Shown in pieces: positions 1 to 6,668 of a DNA stretch of 64,000 bases; the stretch's first letter is position 1; every line of letters begins with the position of its first letter. The notes beneath the pieces were generated by a model. That model worked only from the letters and a program-made list of their open reading frames with translations, did not search any database and was not told the origin of the DNA. The translations under genes were made by a program, and so were the position numbers. Location: contig NZ_KL448323.1 in NCBI RefSeq assembly GCF_000709345.1, forward strand, positions 892,242-956,241, written 5' to 3'. Source of the stretch: Polaromonas glacialis. Lineage in GTDB: Bacteria > Pseudomonadota > Gammaproteobacteria > Burkholderiales > Burkholderiaceae_C.

Positions 1-2
1 TG

Positions 3-74
3 CCCGGCCATGTGCGCGTCAGCGTGCAGCCGCCGCTGGCGCAGGATGCGCTGCGGGTGGCATGGGAAACTTGA
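3..74 (+). CDS. C-terminal fragment of an unidentified protein (cut by window edge)
   Basis: The frame starting at base 3 is open from the window edge and ends in TGA at 72-74, giving 23 residues that end in RVAWET. The fragment is too short to identify. It is read as coding because the next gene starts only 25 bases later in the same direction. The nearby cobQ gene makes a cobalamin-pathway enzyme one possibility, but nothing in the residues shows it. Confidence 0.35.
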   Translation, partial: PGHVRVSVQPPLAQDALRVAWET

Positions 75-99
75 GCGATTCCAATACAATAGTGGTTAT

Positions 100-537
100 A
101 TGGATGCAACCATTAAAATCGTTTTAGACACCTCGGTTCTGGTTTCTGCAGCCCGTTCCCGCAATGGTGCGGGTTTTGCGCTGGTGGCATTGCTGCCGCA
201 TCCACGCTTTCAGATATGCCTGTCAGTCGCGGTTTACACCGAGTGGCCGGCGGTGTTGAGCAGGCCGGAGCATTTGCCGCCCGGCGCAGATGCCGATGCG
301 GCACTTGGCTTTCTCCGGTATTTGGTCGGCCTGGCGCATTTGCAGGACATTCATTTTCTATGGCGCCCGTTTTTGCGCGACCCGGACGATGACATGGTGC
401 TGGAATGCGCCGTCGCGGCTGGCTGCACTTACATCGTCACGCACAACATCAAGGACTTTCGCCGCACCGAACGACTGGGTGTGCGAGCCGTCACCCCTGT
501 TGAGTTTTTACAAATTTTGAAGGAGAAGTCACCATGA
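100..537 (+). CDS. PIN-domain toxin (PIN_3 / COG1569-type), 145 aa
   Basis: Probable toxin ribonuclease of a type II toxin-antitoxin pair. The protein opens with IKIVLDTSVLVSA, the first acidic motif of PIN domains. Near the C-terminus it carries RDPDDDMVLECAVAAGC followed by IVTHNIKDF, the pattern of the PIN_3 subfamily in which acidic residues bind Mg2+ for RNA cleavage. An in-frame ATG lies further upstream at position 10, but it would overlap the preceding reading frame, and homologous PIN domains begin just before the first beta strand. ATG 100 is therefore preferred. The stop codon overlaps the start of the next gene (ATGA), so the two are translationally coupled. The toxin gene precedes the antitoxin, the reverse of the usual vapBC order. 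Target RNA is unknown. Confidence 0.8.
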   Translation: MDATIKIVLDTSVLVSAARSRNGAGFALVALLPHPRFQICLSVAVYTEWPAVLSRPEHLPPGADADAALGFLRYLVGLAHLQDIHFLWRPFLRDPDDDMVLECAVAAGCTYIVTHNIKDFRRTERLGVRAVTPVEFLQILKEKSP

Positions 538-788
538 CCGCACTCACCATTCGGCTGCCCAATTCGCTCCATGAAAGCATCAAGCTACTGGCCCGCAAGG
601 ACGGCATTTCCGTCAACCAGTTCATTGCCAGTGCCACCGCTGAAAAGTTGGCTTCATTTCAAACCCTGGACTACCTGCGCCGAGAAGCCGTCTTGGGCAA
701 GCGCGAGGATTTTGAGCGTTTCCTGAACCTGGTGCCAGATGTACCGGCGCAGGCCGGGGATGAAATCCTTCCAGGCACAGGTAACTGA
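534..788 (+). CDS. Ribbon-helix-helix antitoxin partner of the PIN toxin, 84 aa
   Basis: Small protein starting MTALTIRLPNSLHESIK, a typical RHH beta strand (ALTIRLP) followed by two helices with the turn DGISVNQFI. These proteins bind operator DNA as dimers through the strand, and the C-terminal tail (about residues 45-84, acidic and proline-containing) usually wraps the toxin. It overlaps the PIN gene by 4 bases, consistent with a bicistronic toxin-antitoxin unit that is autoregulated. The family-level assignment is firm from the motif. The precise subfamily is not determined. Confidence 0.75.
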   Translation: MTALTIRLPNSLHESIKLLARKDGISVNQFIASATAEKLASFQTLDYLRREAVLGKREDFERFLNLVPDVPAQAGDEILPGTGN

Positions 789-802
789 TTGGGACGCCTG
801 TC

Positions 803-1006
803 ATGCCTTCAGCCACATCCGCAAAAAAGACAGCCTGTATCAGCCTGCGTACCAGCCGGGTAATCAAGGAAGAGATTGCGCAGGCGGCAGCTGGCAAAGG
901 CCGCAGCCTGTCGGGTTTCATACTCGATATTTGCATTCAAGAGGCTCAGCGCGTAGTAAACGCAGAACAAGCCCAGTCAGAAAAACACAAGCCAGTATCA
1001 AAATAA
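803..1006 (+). CDS. TacA/DUF1778-like RHH protein, probable antitoxin, 67 aa
   Basis: The sequence contains ACISLRTSRVIKEEI followed by GRSLSGFILDICIQEA, which matches the pattern of DUF1778 (TacA-type) antitoxins: a short strand, a helix, then the GRSLS-F turn and a second helix. Such proteins normally pair with a GNAT acetyltransferase toxin, but no acetyltransferase lies here. The downstream gene is instead a zeta-type kinase. It starts 14 bases after the previous antitoxin gene and may be co-transcribed with it. It could be an orphan antitoxin left after loss of its partner. Confidence 0.6.
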   Translation: MPSATSAKKTACISLRTSRVIKEEIAQAAAGKGRSLSGFILDICIQEAQRVVNAEQAQSEKHKPVSK

Positions 1007-1013
1007 AGTAACC

Positions 1014-1112
1014 ATGAATCTTGCCGAATTCCTCAAGCACACTTCCTGCATGCTCACTCAATTCAAGCCAGCGCAAGTGGCCTGTCTGGCGCGTGAAGGC
1101 GCTTTGGCATGA
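1014..1112 (+). CDS. 32-residue ORF coupled to the zeta-like kinase gene
   Basis: ATG 1014 opens 32 codons (MNLAEFLKHTSCM... ending GALA) that stop in TGA at 1110-1112, overlapping the ATG of the kinase gene in an ATGA arrangement. It begins 7 bases after the preceding gene ends. No family is recognised. The tight overlap at both ends argues for translation, either as a leader that couples kinase translation or as the remnant of an antitoxin. Confidence 0.4.
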   Translation: MNLAEFLKHTSCMLTQFKPAQVACLAREGALA

Positions 1113-1528
1113 GCCTTGAAAACGCCAAGAAAATCATCATCATTGCTGGCCCCAAGGGCGCAGGAAAAACCACCTTTGCCCGCGAGTTCTTGCCGACTGA
1201 CGAAGCTTGCTTGCAGTTCGTCAATGCCGATTTAATCGCTGCTGGCCTCTCGCCTTTTGCCCCCGAAACAGCAGCGCTGCAAGCCGGGCGCCTGATGCTG
1301 ATGCAAATGGCGAAGCACGTCGCGCATGGCCGCAGTTTTGCGCTGCAAACCACCTTGTCCGGTCTGGGCTATGCGCGCCAGATTCCTCAGTGGCGGGCAG
1401 CGGGCTACGCCGTTGCCCTGCATTTTTTGACCTTGCCAGACGCCGAAGTGGCCATTGAGCGCGTGGCGCAGCGCGTTCGCCAGGGCGGACATAACATTCC
1501 TGAAACAGCGGCCCAACGCCTGTCTTGA
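1109..1528 (+). CDS. Zeta-toxin-like P-loop kinase, C-terminally truncated, 139 aa
   Basis: The P-loop GPKGAGKTT (about residues 14-22) is followed by FVNADLIAAGLSPF and SFALQTTLSGLGYA, then by the arginine-containing segment RVAQRVRQGGHNIPE. This order is characteristic of the zeta/AAA_33 kinases, which phosphorylate UDP-N-acetylglucosamine in the toxins that have been studied. Full-length relatives are usually near 190 residues and continue after the GGHxIPE motif with an arginine-rich helix and a C-terminal region. Here a TGA stops the frame nine residues after that motif. The lid region is therefore missing and activity is doubtful. No epsilon-type antitoxin is evident; the 32-residue ORF and the TacA-like gene are the only upstream candidates. 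Confidence 0.7.
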   Translation: MSLENAKKIIIIAGPKGAGKTTFAREFLPTDEACLQFVNADLIAAGLSPFAPETAALQAGRLMLMQMAKHVAHGRSFALQTTLSGLGYARQIPQWRAAGYAVALHFLTLPDAEVAIERVAQRVRQGGHNIPETAAQRLS

Positions 1529-1547
1529 TTAGCGAAGGAAATTCGTG

Positions 1548-1733
1548 ATGCCCTCGAACGCTTCAAACCCCACGCAAATTTTTGCCAGCCGAAAGCAAGT
1601 CACCGCCGCACTGGTGCGTGCTGCTGAGCGTGCGCCTGTCATCGCCGAGCAAACCGGCACCAAGCTGGTCGTGGTTCAGCCTCCGGCGCAAACTCCTTTG
1701 CCACCCCCTGTGAAATCGAAAGAAACCCCATGA
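1548..1733 (+). CDS. Small unidentified ORF downstream of zeta-like kinase, about 61 aa
   Basis: The protein reads MPSNASNPTQIF, then a helix (QVTAALVRAAERA) and the strand-like segment TGTKLVVVQ with a proline-rich tail. A GAAGGA ribosome-binding site lies 8 bases before ATG 1548, and a GTG at 1545 is also in frame. Small proteins with a TGT-(A/K)-(I/L)-VVV strand are often seen next to zeta-type toxins, so it may be the accessory partner of the broken kinase gene. That link is from memory of gene context and is weak. Confidence 0.4.
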   Translation: MPSNASNPTQIFASRKQVTAALVRAAERAPVIAEQTGTKLVVVQPPAQTPLPPPVKSKETP

Positions 1734-1743
1734 GCTTGACCCT

Positions 1744-3207
1744 GTGACCGCCAAAGCCGTCATGGTGCTAGGCACCACCAGCAACGCCGGCAAGAGCTGG
1801 CTGACCACCGCGCTGTGCCGCTACTACGCCCGCCAGGGCCTGAAAGTTGCGCCCTACAAGTCGCAGAACATGAGCAACAACGCCCGCGTGGTGGCGGGCG
1901 GCGAGATTGGCAGCGCCCAGTATTTCCAGGCGCTGGCAGCACGCGCTGTGCCCGATGTGCGCATGAACCCGCTGCTGCTCAAGCCCGAGAAAGACACGCA
2001 AAGCCAGGTCGTGCTGATGGGCCAGGTGAATGCAGAACTCTCTCGCATGGAGTGGCGCGGGCGCAGCCTGTCGGTCTGGCCGGTGGTGGCCAAGGCGCTG
2101 GACGAGCTGCTGGCCGAGAACGACGTGGTGGTGATCGAGGGCGCGGGCTCGCCCGCCGAGATCAACCTCAAGTCGTGCGACATCGTCAACATGCGCGTCG
2201 CCCTGCATGCCAAAGCGGCCTGCCTCTTGGTCACCGACATCGACCGGGGCGGCGCGTTTGCCCATTTGTACGGCACCTGGGCGATGCTGGACAAGGCCGA
2301 GCAACAGTTGATCCGGGGCTTTGTGCTGAACAAGTTCCGGGGCGACGCCAGCCTGCTCGCACCCGGCCCGCAGATGCTGCAGGACCTGACCGGCGTGCCG
2401 ACAGTGGCTGTGTTGCCGATGTGGTGGCAGCACGGCCTGCCGGAAGAAGACGGCGTGTTTGACGACCGCAGTACCGCCGCCGGCGCGGTGACCAAGACCG
2501 TCGCCGTCATCGCCTATCCGCGCATCAGCAACCTCGACGAATTCCAGCCGCTGAAAAACGTTCCCGGCCTGCGCCTGAAATGGGTGCGCAGCCCGGCCGA
2601 ACTGGCTGGCCTGGGGCCGGCTGACTGGGTCATCCTGCCCGGCTCCAAGGCCACCAGCGCCGACCTGGCCTGGCTGCGCGCCCAGGGGCTGGACCAGGCT
2701 GTTGCCGCGCACGCGGGCCGGGACGGCGCGGTGCTGGGCATTTGCGGCGGCCTGCAGATGCTGGGCGAAGCCTTGATCGACCCGCACGGCATCGACGGCA
2801 ACGGACCCGGCCTGGGGTTGCTGCCGGTGGTCACGGTGTTTGACGAAGCCAAGACCGTGCGCCACCGGCAAGCCGCGTTTGCCGGCGTGGGCGGTCCGTG
2901 GGCCGGTCTGTCAGGTGTTGAGGTGCAAGGCTACGAGATTCACCACGGCCAGACCGCGCGGCATTCGGCCATGGCGGCGGCGGGCGATGTGGCTTGCGCC
3001 GTGATGCCCGACGGCCTGGCCTGGCAAAACGCGGCTGGCAATGTGCTGGGCCTGTATCTGCACGGGCTGTTTGAAGACCCGCGCGTGCTGCAGGCGCTGT
3101 TTGGCTCCGCCACGCCGACGCTGGAGTCGGTATTTGACGGGCTGGCGGATTACATCGAACAGCACTTCGAGCCAGGCATGCTTGCGGCGTTGACAGCGCC
3201 GCACTGA
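1744..3207 (+). CDS. cobQ: Cobyric acid synthase CobQ/CbiP, 487 aa
   Basis: Amidates side chains b, d, e and g of adenosylcobyrinic acid a,c-diamide using glutamine and ATP, giving cobyric acid in cobalamin synthesis. The N-terminal dethiobiotin-synthetase-like domain begins VMVLGTTSNAGKSWLTTALC with the P-loop and then YKSQNMSNNA. A central VIEGAGSPAEINL motif follows. The C-terminal class I glutamine amidotransferase domain has the nucleophile elbow VLGICGGLQMLGE (Cys334) and the distal GLYLHGLFED histidine. GTG 1744 is chosen because the family starts just before the GTTS P-loop segment; ATG 1762 would remove the first beta strand. The ribosome-binding site is poor. No other complete cobalamin gene is visible in the window, so the rest of the pathway lies elsewhere or just upstream. 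Confidence 0.95.
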   Translation: MTAKAVMVLGTTSNAGKSWLTTALCRYYARQGLKVAPYKSQNMSNNARVVAGGEIGSAQYFQALAARAVPDVRMNPLLLKPEKDTQSQVVLMGQVNAELSRMEWRGRSLSVWPVVAKALDELLAENDVVVIEGAGSPAEINLKSCDIVNMRVALHAKAACLLVTDIDRGGAFAHLYGTWAMLDKAEQQLIRGFVLNKFRGDASLLAPGPQMLQDLTGVPTVAVLPMWWQHGLPEEDGVFDDRSTAAGAVTKTVAVIAYPRISNLDEFQPLKNVPGLRLKWVRSPAELAGLGPADWVILPGSKATSADLAWLRAQGLDQAVAAHAGRDGAVLGICGGLQMLGEALIDPHGIDGNGPGLGLLPVVTVFDEAKTVRHRQAAFAGVGGPWAGLSGVEVQGYEIHHGQTARHSAMAAAGDVACAVMPDGLAWQNAAGNVLGLYLHGLFEDPRVLQALFGSATPTLESVFDGLADYIEQHFEPGMLAALTAPH

Positions 3208-3434
3208 GGTGTTGACGCTGGCGCCATGAGGAATCCGGTGCTTCGTTGGCCCGAAAACCGGGCATTTCACGCCGTGCCGCACCGGCATGGAATGCATGTA
3301 AAAAAACAGCCATGCTTCCCGTTGAAGAATGGCGTTCGCGCCTATTCGATGTGTCGTGCTTAACCTACAAATCCGTCAATTGTCAATCCACCATCCTGAA
3401 GCTGGTTTTTCAATCAATTTAACAGGAGACATTC

Positions 3435-4937
3435 ATGCCTGAGTTTGCCAAAAAAAATATGGTTTGCACTGCGGCCATTGCCGGCGCGATGGCGCTAATG
3501 TATGCAGTTCCAGTGAGTGCATCGAGCCACCGGGAAGCGCCGTTCATTGCCGGGCAGCAAAAGGTTGACGGCACCGACTTGTATATGTTTCGAAGCTACG
3601 AGGCAGGCCGGCAGGACTATGTGACGGTGATTGCCAATTACATTCCTTTTCAGGATCCGCAGGGCGGCCCCAACTTCAATCAGTTTGATTCACACGCTCT
3701 TTATGAAATTCACATCGACAACGTGGGCGATGCCAAAGAGCACCTGACGTTCCAGTTCCGTTTCAAGAATGACACGAAAAAACAGACACTGACAGTGGAT
3801 GGCAAAGCCGTGCTGATTCCGCTGATCAACTCGGGCCCCCTCAGTGCCGTCAACGATGACAATCTGAATGTGCGTGAAACCTACACCGTTGACGTGGTCA
3901 GGGGTGACCGCCGTGGCGGAGCCAGAACACGCCTGACCAATGCCGTGGGCGGGGCCACTGAATTTGACAAGCCTGTGGACAACATAGGCGACAACACTTT
4001 TGGCAGCGCCAGCGGTTATGAAACCTATGCCAACCAGCATATTTACCGTGTGGCCATTCCAGGCTGCGGCGAAGGCAAGGTGTTTGTCGGCCAGCGCAAG
4101 GAACCGTTCAATATCGCGGTCGGCAAGATTTTCGATTTGTTCAACCTGAACCCGCTCGGCCCTGAGGTCAATGGCAACAAAAATGATCTCGAAAATAAAA
4201 ATGTCAGCTCGATTGCCATGGAAGTGCCCATTTCCTGCCTGACCGCAGGAGGCGAGCCTGTCATCGGTGCTTACACGACGGCCAGTGTGCGCCAGGCGCG
4301 CCTGATCAATCCGTCGCCAAAGGGTTTCAACCGGGCCAGCCTGGAAGGCGGCGCCTGGAGCCAGGTATCGCGGGTGGGCATGCCGCTGGTCAACGAGGTG
4401 GTGATTGGAATGGATGACAAGGATCGCTTCAACGCATCCAAACCGTCAGGCGATGCACAGTTCCTCAATTACGTGACCAACCCGACCCTGCCTGCCCTGG
4501 TGCAGTCCCGGTTCCCTACGGCACCGGCGCCGACCAACTTTCCCCGCAGCGATTTGGTGACGGTGTTCCTGAAAGGGCTTGAAGGGATTAACCAGCCCAA
4601 AAATGTCGTGCCCTCAGAAATGCTGCGCTTGAACACCACGACCGCGCCAATAGCCGCAGGCGCGCAAAATCCTCTGGGAGTTGCTGCCGGCGACAACGCC
4701 GGCTTTCCGAATGGACGTCGCCCTGGCGATGACGTGGTGGACTTGTCGCTGCGGGTGGCCATGGGTGCGCTGTGCACCTTGACCGGTGCTGCCGATACCC
4801 TGAAAGTAGGTTGCAAACCCGCTGATGCGCCGGCTGGCGGGGCCGCCCTGACAGACGGCGTTCGCAAGACCGCAGCCGATTTCAAAAGCACCTTTCCCTA
4901 TTTCAACACGCCCATTCCAGGCAACTTCAACAACTAA
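3435..4937 (+). CDS. Secreted DUF4331 family protein, 500 aa
   Basis: Signal peptide at residues 1-29 (basic KK, hydrophobic AAIAGAMALMYAVPVSA), followed by SSHREAPFIAGQQKVDGTDL, the hallmark N-terminus of DUF4331. Further family features are FDSHALYEIHIDN, the DNIGDNTFGS segment and a C-terminal GRRPGDDVVDLSLRVAMG motif. The protein is exported to the periplasm or beyond. Its biochemical function is not known. A good AGGAG ribosome-binding site precedes ATG 3435. A lipoprotein gene follows 11 bases later, and the pair probably forms an operon. In related genomes DUF4331 genes often sit beside a small lipoprotein or a repeat protein, so the two may act together at the cell surface. Confidence 0.85.
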   Translation: MPEFAKKNMVCTAAIAGAMALMYAVPVSASSHREAPFIAGQQKVDGTDLYMFRSYEAGRQDYVTVIANYIPFQDPQGGPNFNQFDSHALYEIHIDNVGDAKEHLTFQFRFKNDTKKQTLTVDGKAVLIPLINSGPLSAVNDDNLNVRETYTVDVVRGDRRGGARTRLTNAVGGATEFDKPVDNIGDNTFGSASGYETYANQHIYRVAIPGCGEGKVFVGQRKEPFNIAVGKIFDLFNLNPLGPEVNGNKNDLENKNVSSIAMEVPISCLTAGGEPVIGAYTTASVRQARLINPSPKGFNRASLEGGAWSQVSRVGMPLVNEVVIGMDDKDRFNASKPSGDAQFLNYVTNPTLPALVQSRFPTAPAPTNFPRSDLVTVFLKGLEGINQPKNVVPSEMLRLNTTTAPIAAGAQNPLGVAAGDNAGFPNGRRPGDDVVDLSLRVAMGALCTLTGAADTLKVGCKPADAPAGGAALTDGVRKTAADFKSTFPYFNTPIPGNFNN

Positions 4938-4948
4938 GGGAGAGAAAA

Positions 4949-5191
4949 ATGACCCATCAAATCTTCTTCAAGGTTTGTGCCCTAACGCTGCTGACGATGG
5001 CGCTGGCTGCCTGCGGTAGCGGCGGAGACGATGTCGCAGGCGGCGGCGGCGGAGGAGGAGGGCAGGACGCCTTCTTTTCAGAAGTCAAGGCCTTAATCGC
5101 CACAAGCCCGGACACTACTGAGCCCAGGGAAATTGACTCCATTACGGTAACTACACCTGAAAACAGTGAACCGGTAAATCTTGATAGCTGA
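4949..5191 (+). CDS. Small lipoprotein downstream of the DUF4331 gene, 80 aa
   Basis: The leader VCALTLLTMALAAC has a lipobox (LAAC) with the lipidated cysteine at about residue 21. A low-complexity glycine run (GGGGGGGG) serves as a flexible tether, and the acidic mature part includes DAFFSEVKALIATSPDTTEP. A GGGAGAG ribosome-binding site precedes the ATG. It lies 11 bases after the DUF4331 stop and is probably co-transcribed. No known domain. The short segment beginning DAFFSEVKALI is typical of small partners of DUF4331 proteins (inference). Confidence 0.7.
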   Translation: MTHQIFFKVCALTLLTMALAACGSGGDDVAGGGGGGGGQDAFFSEVKALIATSPDTTEPREIDSITVTTPENSEPVNLDS

Positions 5192-5343
5192 AGCAGCGTT
5201 AAGGCATTGCGACATTTTTAAATCGCTGCTGCGGGCCATTTGTGTGGTGGTGGCTGCGGGTTTTCTTCAGCGCATGGTTTGCCTGAAAATGGCGACGCGG
5301 GCTTTAGGGATAAGGGAATTTTAAAAGTACCGGTTTTAAATGG

Positions 5344-5346
5344 CTG
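5344..5346. repeat. Left copy of 3-bp target-site duplication (CTG)
   Basis: The three bases CTG directly before the left inverted repeat are repeated at 6484-6486 directly after the right one. This fits the 2-3 bp duplication produced by IS30-family transposases. Confidence 0.6.
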
Positions 5347-5372
5347 GGCGGATTCAAAGACCAAGTGCAACA
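5347..5372 (+). repeat. Left terminal inverted repeat of the IS30 element
   Basis: Begins GGCGGATTCAAA and continues, after four divergent bases, with AAGTGCAACA. It pairs with the repeat at 6458-6483. Confidence 0.85.
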
Positions 5373-6436
5373 GTAGGGATAAGGCCGGCTTTTGCCATGC
5401 TGGCATCGTCGTAGAACACCTCTGCAGCGCTGCGCCAGCCGAGGCTCTTTCGGGGGCGCGTATTGAGCTCCCAGGCCATCTCATCGAGCTCTCGCTGGGA
5501 GTACACGCCCAGGTCCGTGCCCTTGGGCAGGTACTGGCGCAGCAACCCGTTGGTGTTCTCGTTGAGGCCCCGTTGCCAGGGGCTGTGGGGGTCGCAAAAG
5601 TAGATTGTCATCCCGGTGTTGTCGGCCAGGCTTTTGTGCAGCGCCATCTCCTTGCCCTGGTCGTACGTCAGCGTCTGGCGCAACTCCTGCGGCAGCGCAC
5701 AGAACGCCCTGGTGAAGCCGTCGAGCACGTCTGCAGCCTTGCTGCTGCCCAGTTTGACCATCATGGTGAACAGCGACTTCCTGCACACCAGCGTGCCGAC
5801 AGACGACGCGTTGGCCTTGCCCACGATCAGGTCGCCCTCCCAGTGGCCGGGCAGCAAACGCTCGTTGGCCTGGGCCGGGCGCGCATGAATGCTCAACGTG
5901 CCCTGCAGCGAGCCGCGCCTGTCAGTGCCCCGGCTGCGGCGCCTGCGTGCACAGCGGCCCTGGCGCAGCAGCCCGACCAGCTCACGGCGCAGCTCTCCCC
6001 CGGGCATGGCGTAGATGGCGGCGTGGATCGCGGTGTAGATGGTTTCATGACAGGCCTGCAACTGACGTTGCCCGGGATGGCGCTGCCTGAGTTTGGCAGC
6101 GATCTGCTCGGGCGAGCACTTCAGTTCCAGCAGCGCCCTGACCTCGGCCCACAGGAGACCAGTGTGGTGGAGTTTGCGCGACGGCCAGGCTTCGCGGCGC
6201 ACCCGTCTGGCCCGCTTGCCGGCGCGCTTTGCGTCATAGCCGCCAGCGATGCGGGGGCGACCCATGACGCATTGCCCGGCTTCGCTTTGCCACTCATTGC
6301 GGCGCAGCTCGCGCGAGATCGTGCTCGGCGCTCTGCCCAGTGCACTGGCAATCGAGCGCATGCTGCAGAACTGCAGCTTCATGGCCATCACCACGCCGCG
6401 CTCTTCAGCATTCAATTGTTGATAGGTTCTTGTCAT
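5354..6436 (-). CDS. IS30 family transposase, 360 aa
   Basis: DDE transposase. The N-terminal helix-turn-helix region contains YQQLNAEERGVVMAMK and the SISAxxRAPSTISREL-like segment IASALGRAPSTISREL. The catalytic core contains GHWEGDLIVG (first Asp), LTYDQGKEMALHKSL (second Asp) and GLNENTNGLLRQYLPKG (Glu), then RPRKSLGW, all in the IS30 order. An upstream in-frame ATG at 6508 lies outside the inverted repeat, so the true start must be ATG 6436 (MTRTYQQLN). The stop lies close inside the left repeat. The frame is intact with all three catalytic residues. No cargo gene is carried. Confidence 0.93.
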   Translation of the reverse strand: MTRTYQQLNAEERGVVMAMKLQFCSMRSIASALGRAPSTISRELRRNEWQSEAGQCVMGRPRIAGGYDAKRAGKRARRVRREAWPSRKLHHTGLLWAEVRALLELKCSPEQIAAKLRQRHPGQRQLQACHETIYTAIHAAIYAMPGGELRRELVGLLRQGRCARRRRSRGTDRRGSLQGTLSIHARPAQANERLLPGHWEGDLIVGKANASSVGTLVCRKSLFTMMVKLGSSKAADVLDGFTRAFCALPQELRQTLTYDQGKEMALHKSLADNTGMTIYFCDPHSPWQRGLNENTNGLLRQYLPKGTDLGVYSQRELDEMAWELNTRPRKSLGWRSAAEVFYDDASMAKAGLIPTVALGL

Positions 6437-6457
6437 GCAACTCCTCCGGATTCGTAG

Positions 6458-6483
6458 TGTTGCACTTGCGATTTGAATCCGCC
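6458..6483 (-). repeat. Right terminal inverted repeat of the IS30 element
   Basis: Read on the minus strand it begins GGCGGATTCAAA and matches the left repeat except for four consecutive bases. It lies just upstream of the transposase start and may carry its promoter. Confidence 0.85.
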
Positions 6484-6484
6484 C

Positions 6485-6554
6485 TGTCATTGCGGGCTTG
6501 ACCCGCAATCCATGGCCCCGAATTCATGGATGCCGGGTCAAGCCCGGCATGACA
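6485..6554. repeat. Hairpin repeat of the TGTCATTGCGGGCTTGACCC class
   Basis: A 30-base arm starting TGTCATTGCGGGCTTGACCC is followed by a 10-base spacer and an almost complementary 30-base arm ending GGGTCAAGCCCGGCATGACA. The two arms differ at only a few positions. This type of element (TCATTGCGGGCTTGACCCGC) is scattered in many proteobacterial genomes between genes. The IS30 element sits exactly at its left edge. Confidence 0.8.
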
Positions 6555-6668
6555 TGGGTACATTGGAAATCTCCGCCTCCCTTAGATAAATTGCCTGCAT
6601 TGGCGGCCGGTGGCCTTGCCGGCTCGCCAGTTCATCATTCCTGACATGCATTGAAATTGTTAATTTTT

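Larger units (their letters stand above)
5347..6483 (-). mobile_element. Complete IS30-family insertion sequence, 1137 bp
   Basis: The element is bounded by imperfect inverted repeats. The left end reads GGCGGATTCAAAGACCAAGT and the right end, read inward on the minus strand, reads GGCGGATTCAAATCGCAAGT; both continue with GCAACA. Only the four bases after GGCGGATTCAAA differ. A CTG direct repeat flanks it on both sides. One intact transposase gene fills the element. Size, termini and duplication all fit the IS30 family. The intact ends and reading frame suggest a recent, still functional copy. Confidence 0.9.

Noticed and set aside
1500..1744. Cobalamin riboswitch before cobQ
   Set aside because: The sequence before cobQ is coding for a small ORF and shows no B12-box-like conserved core.
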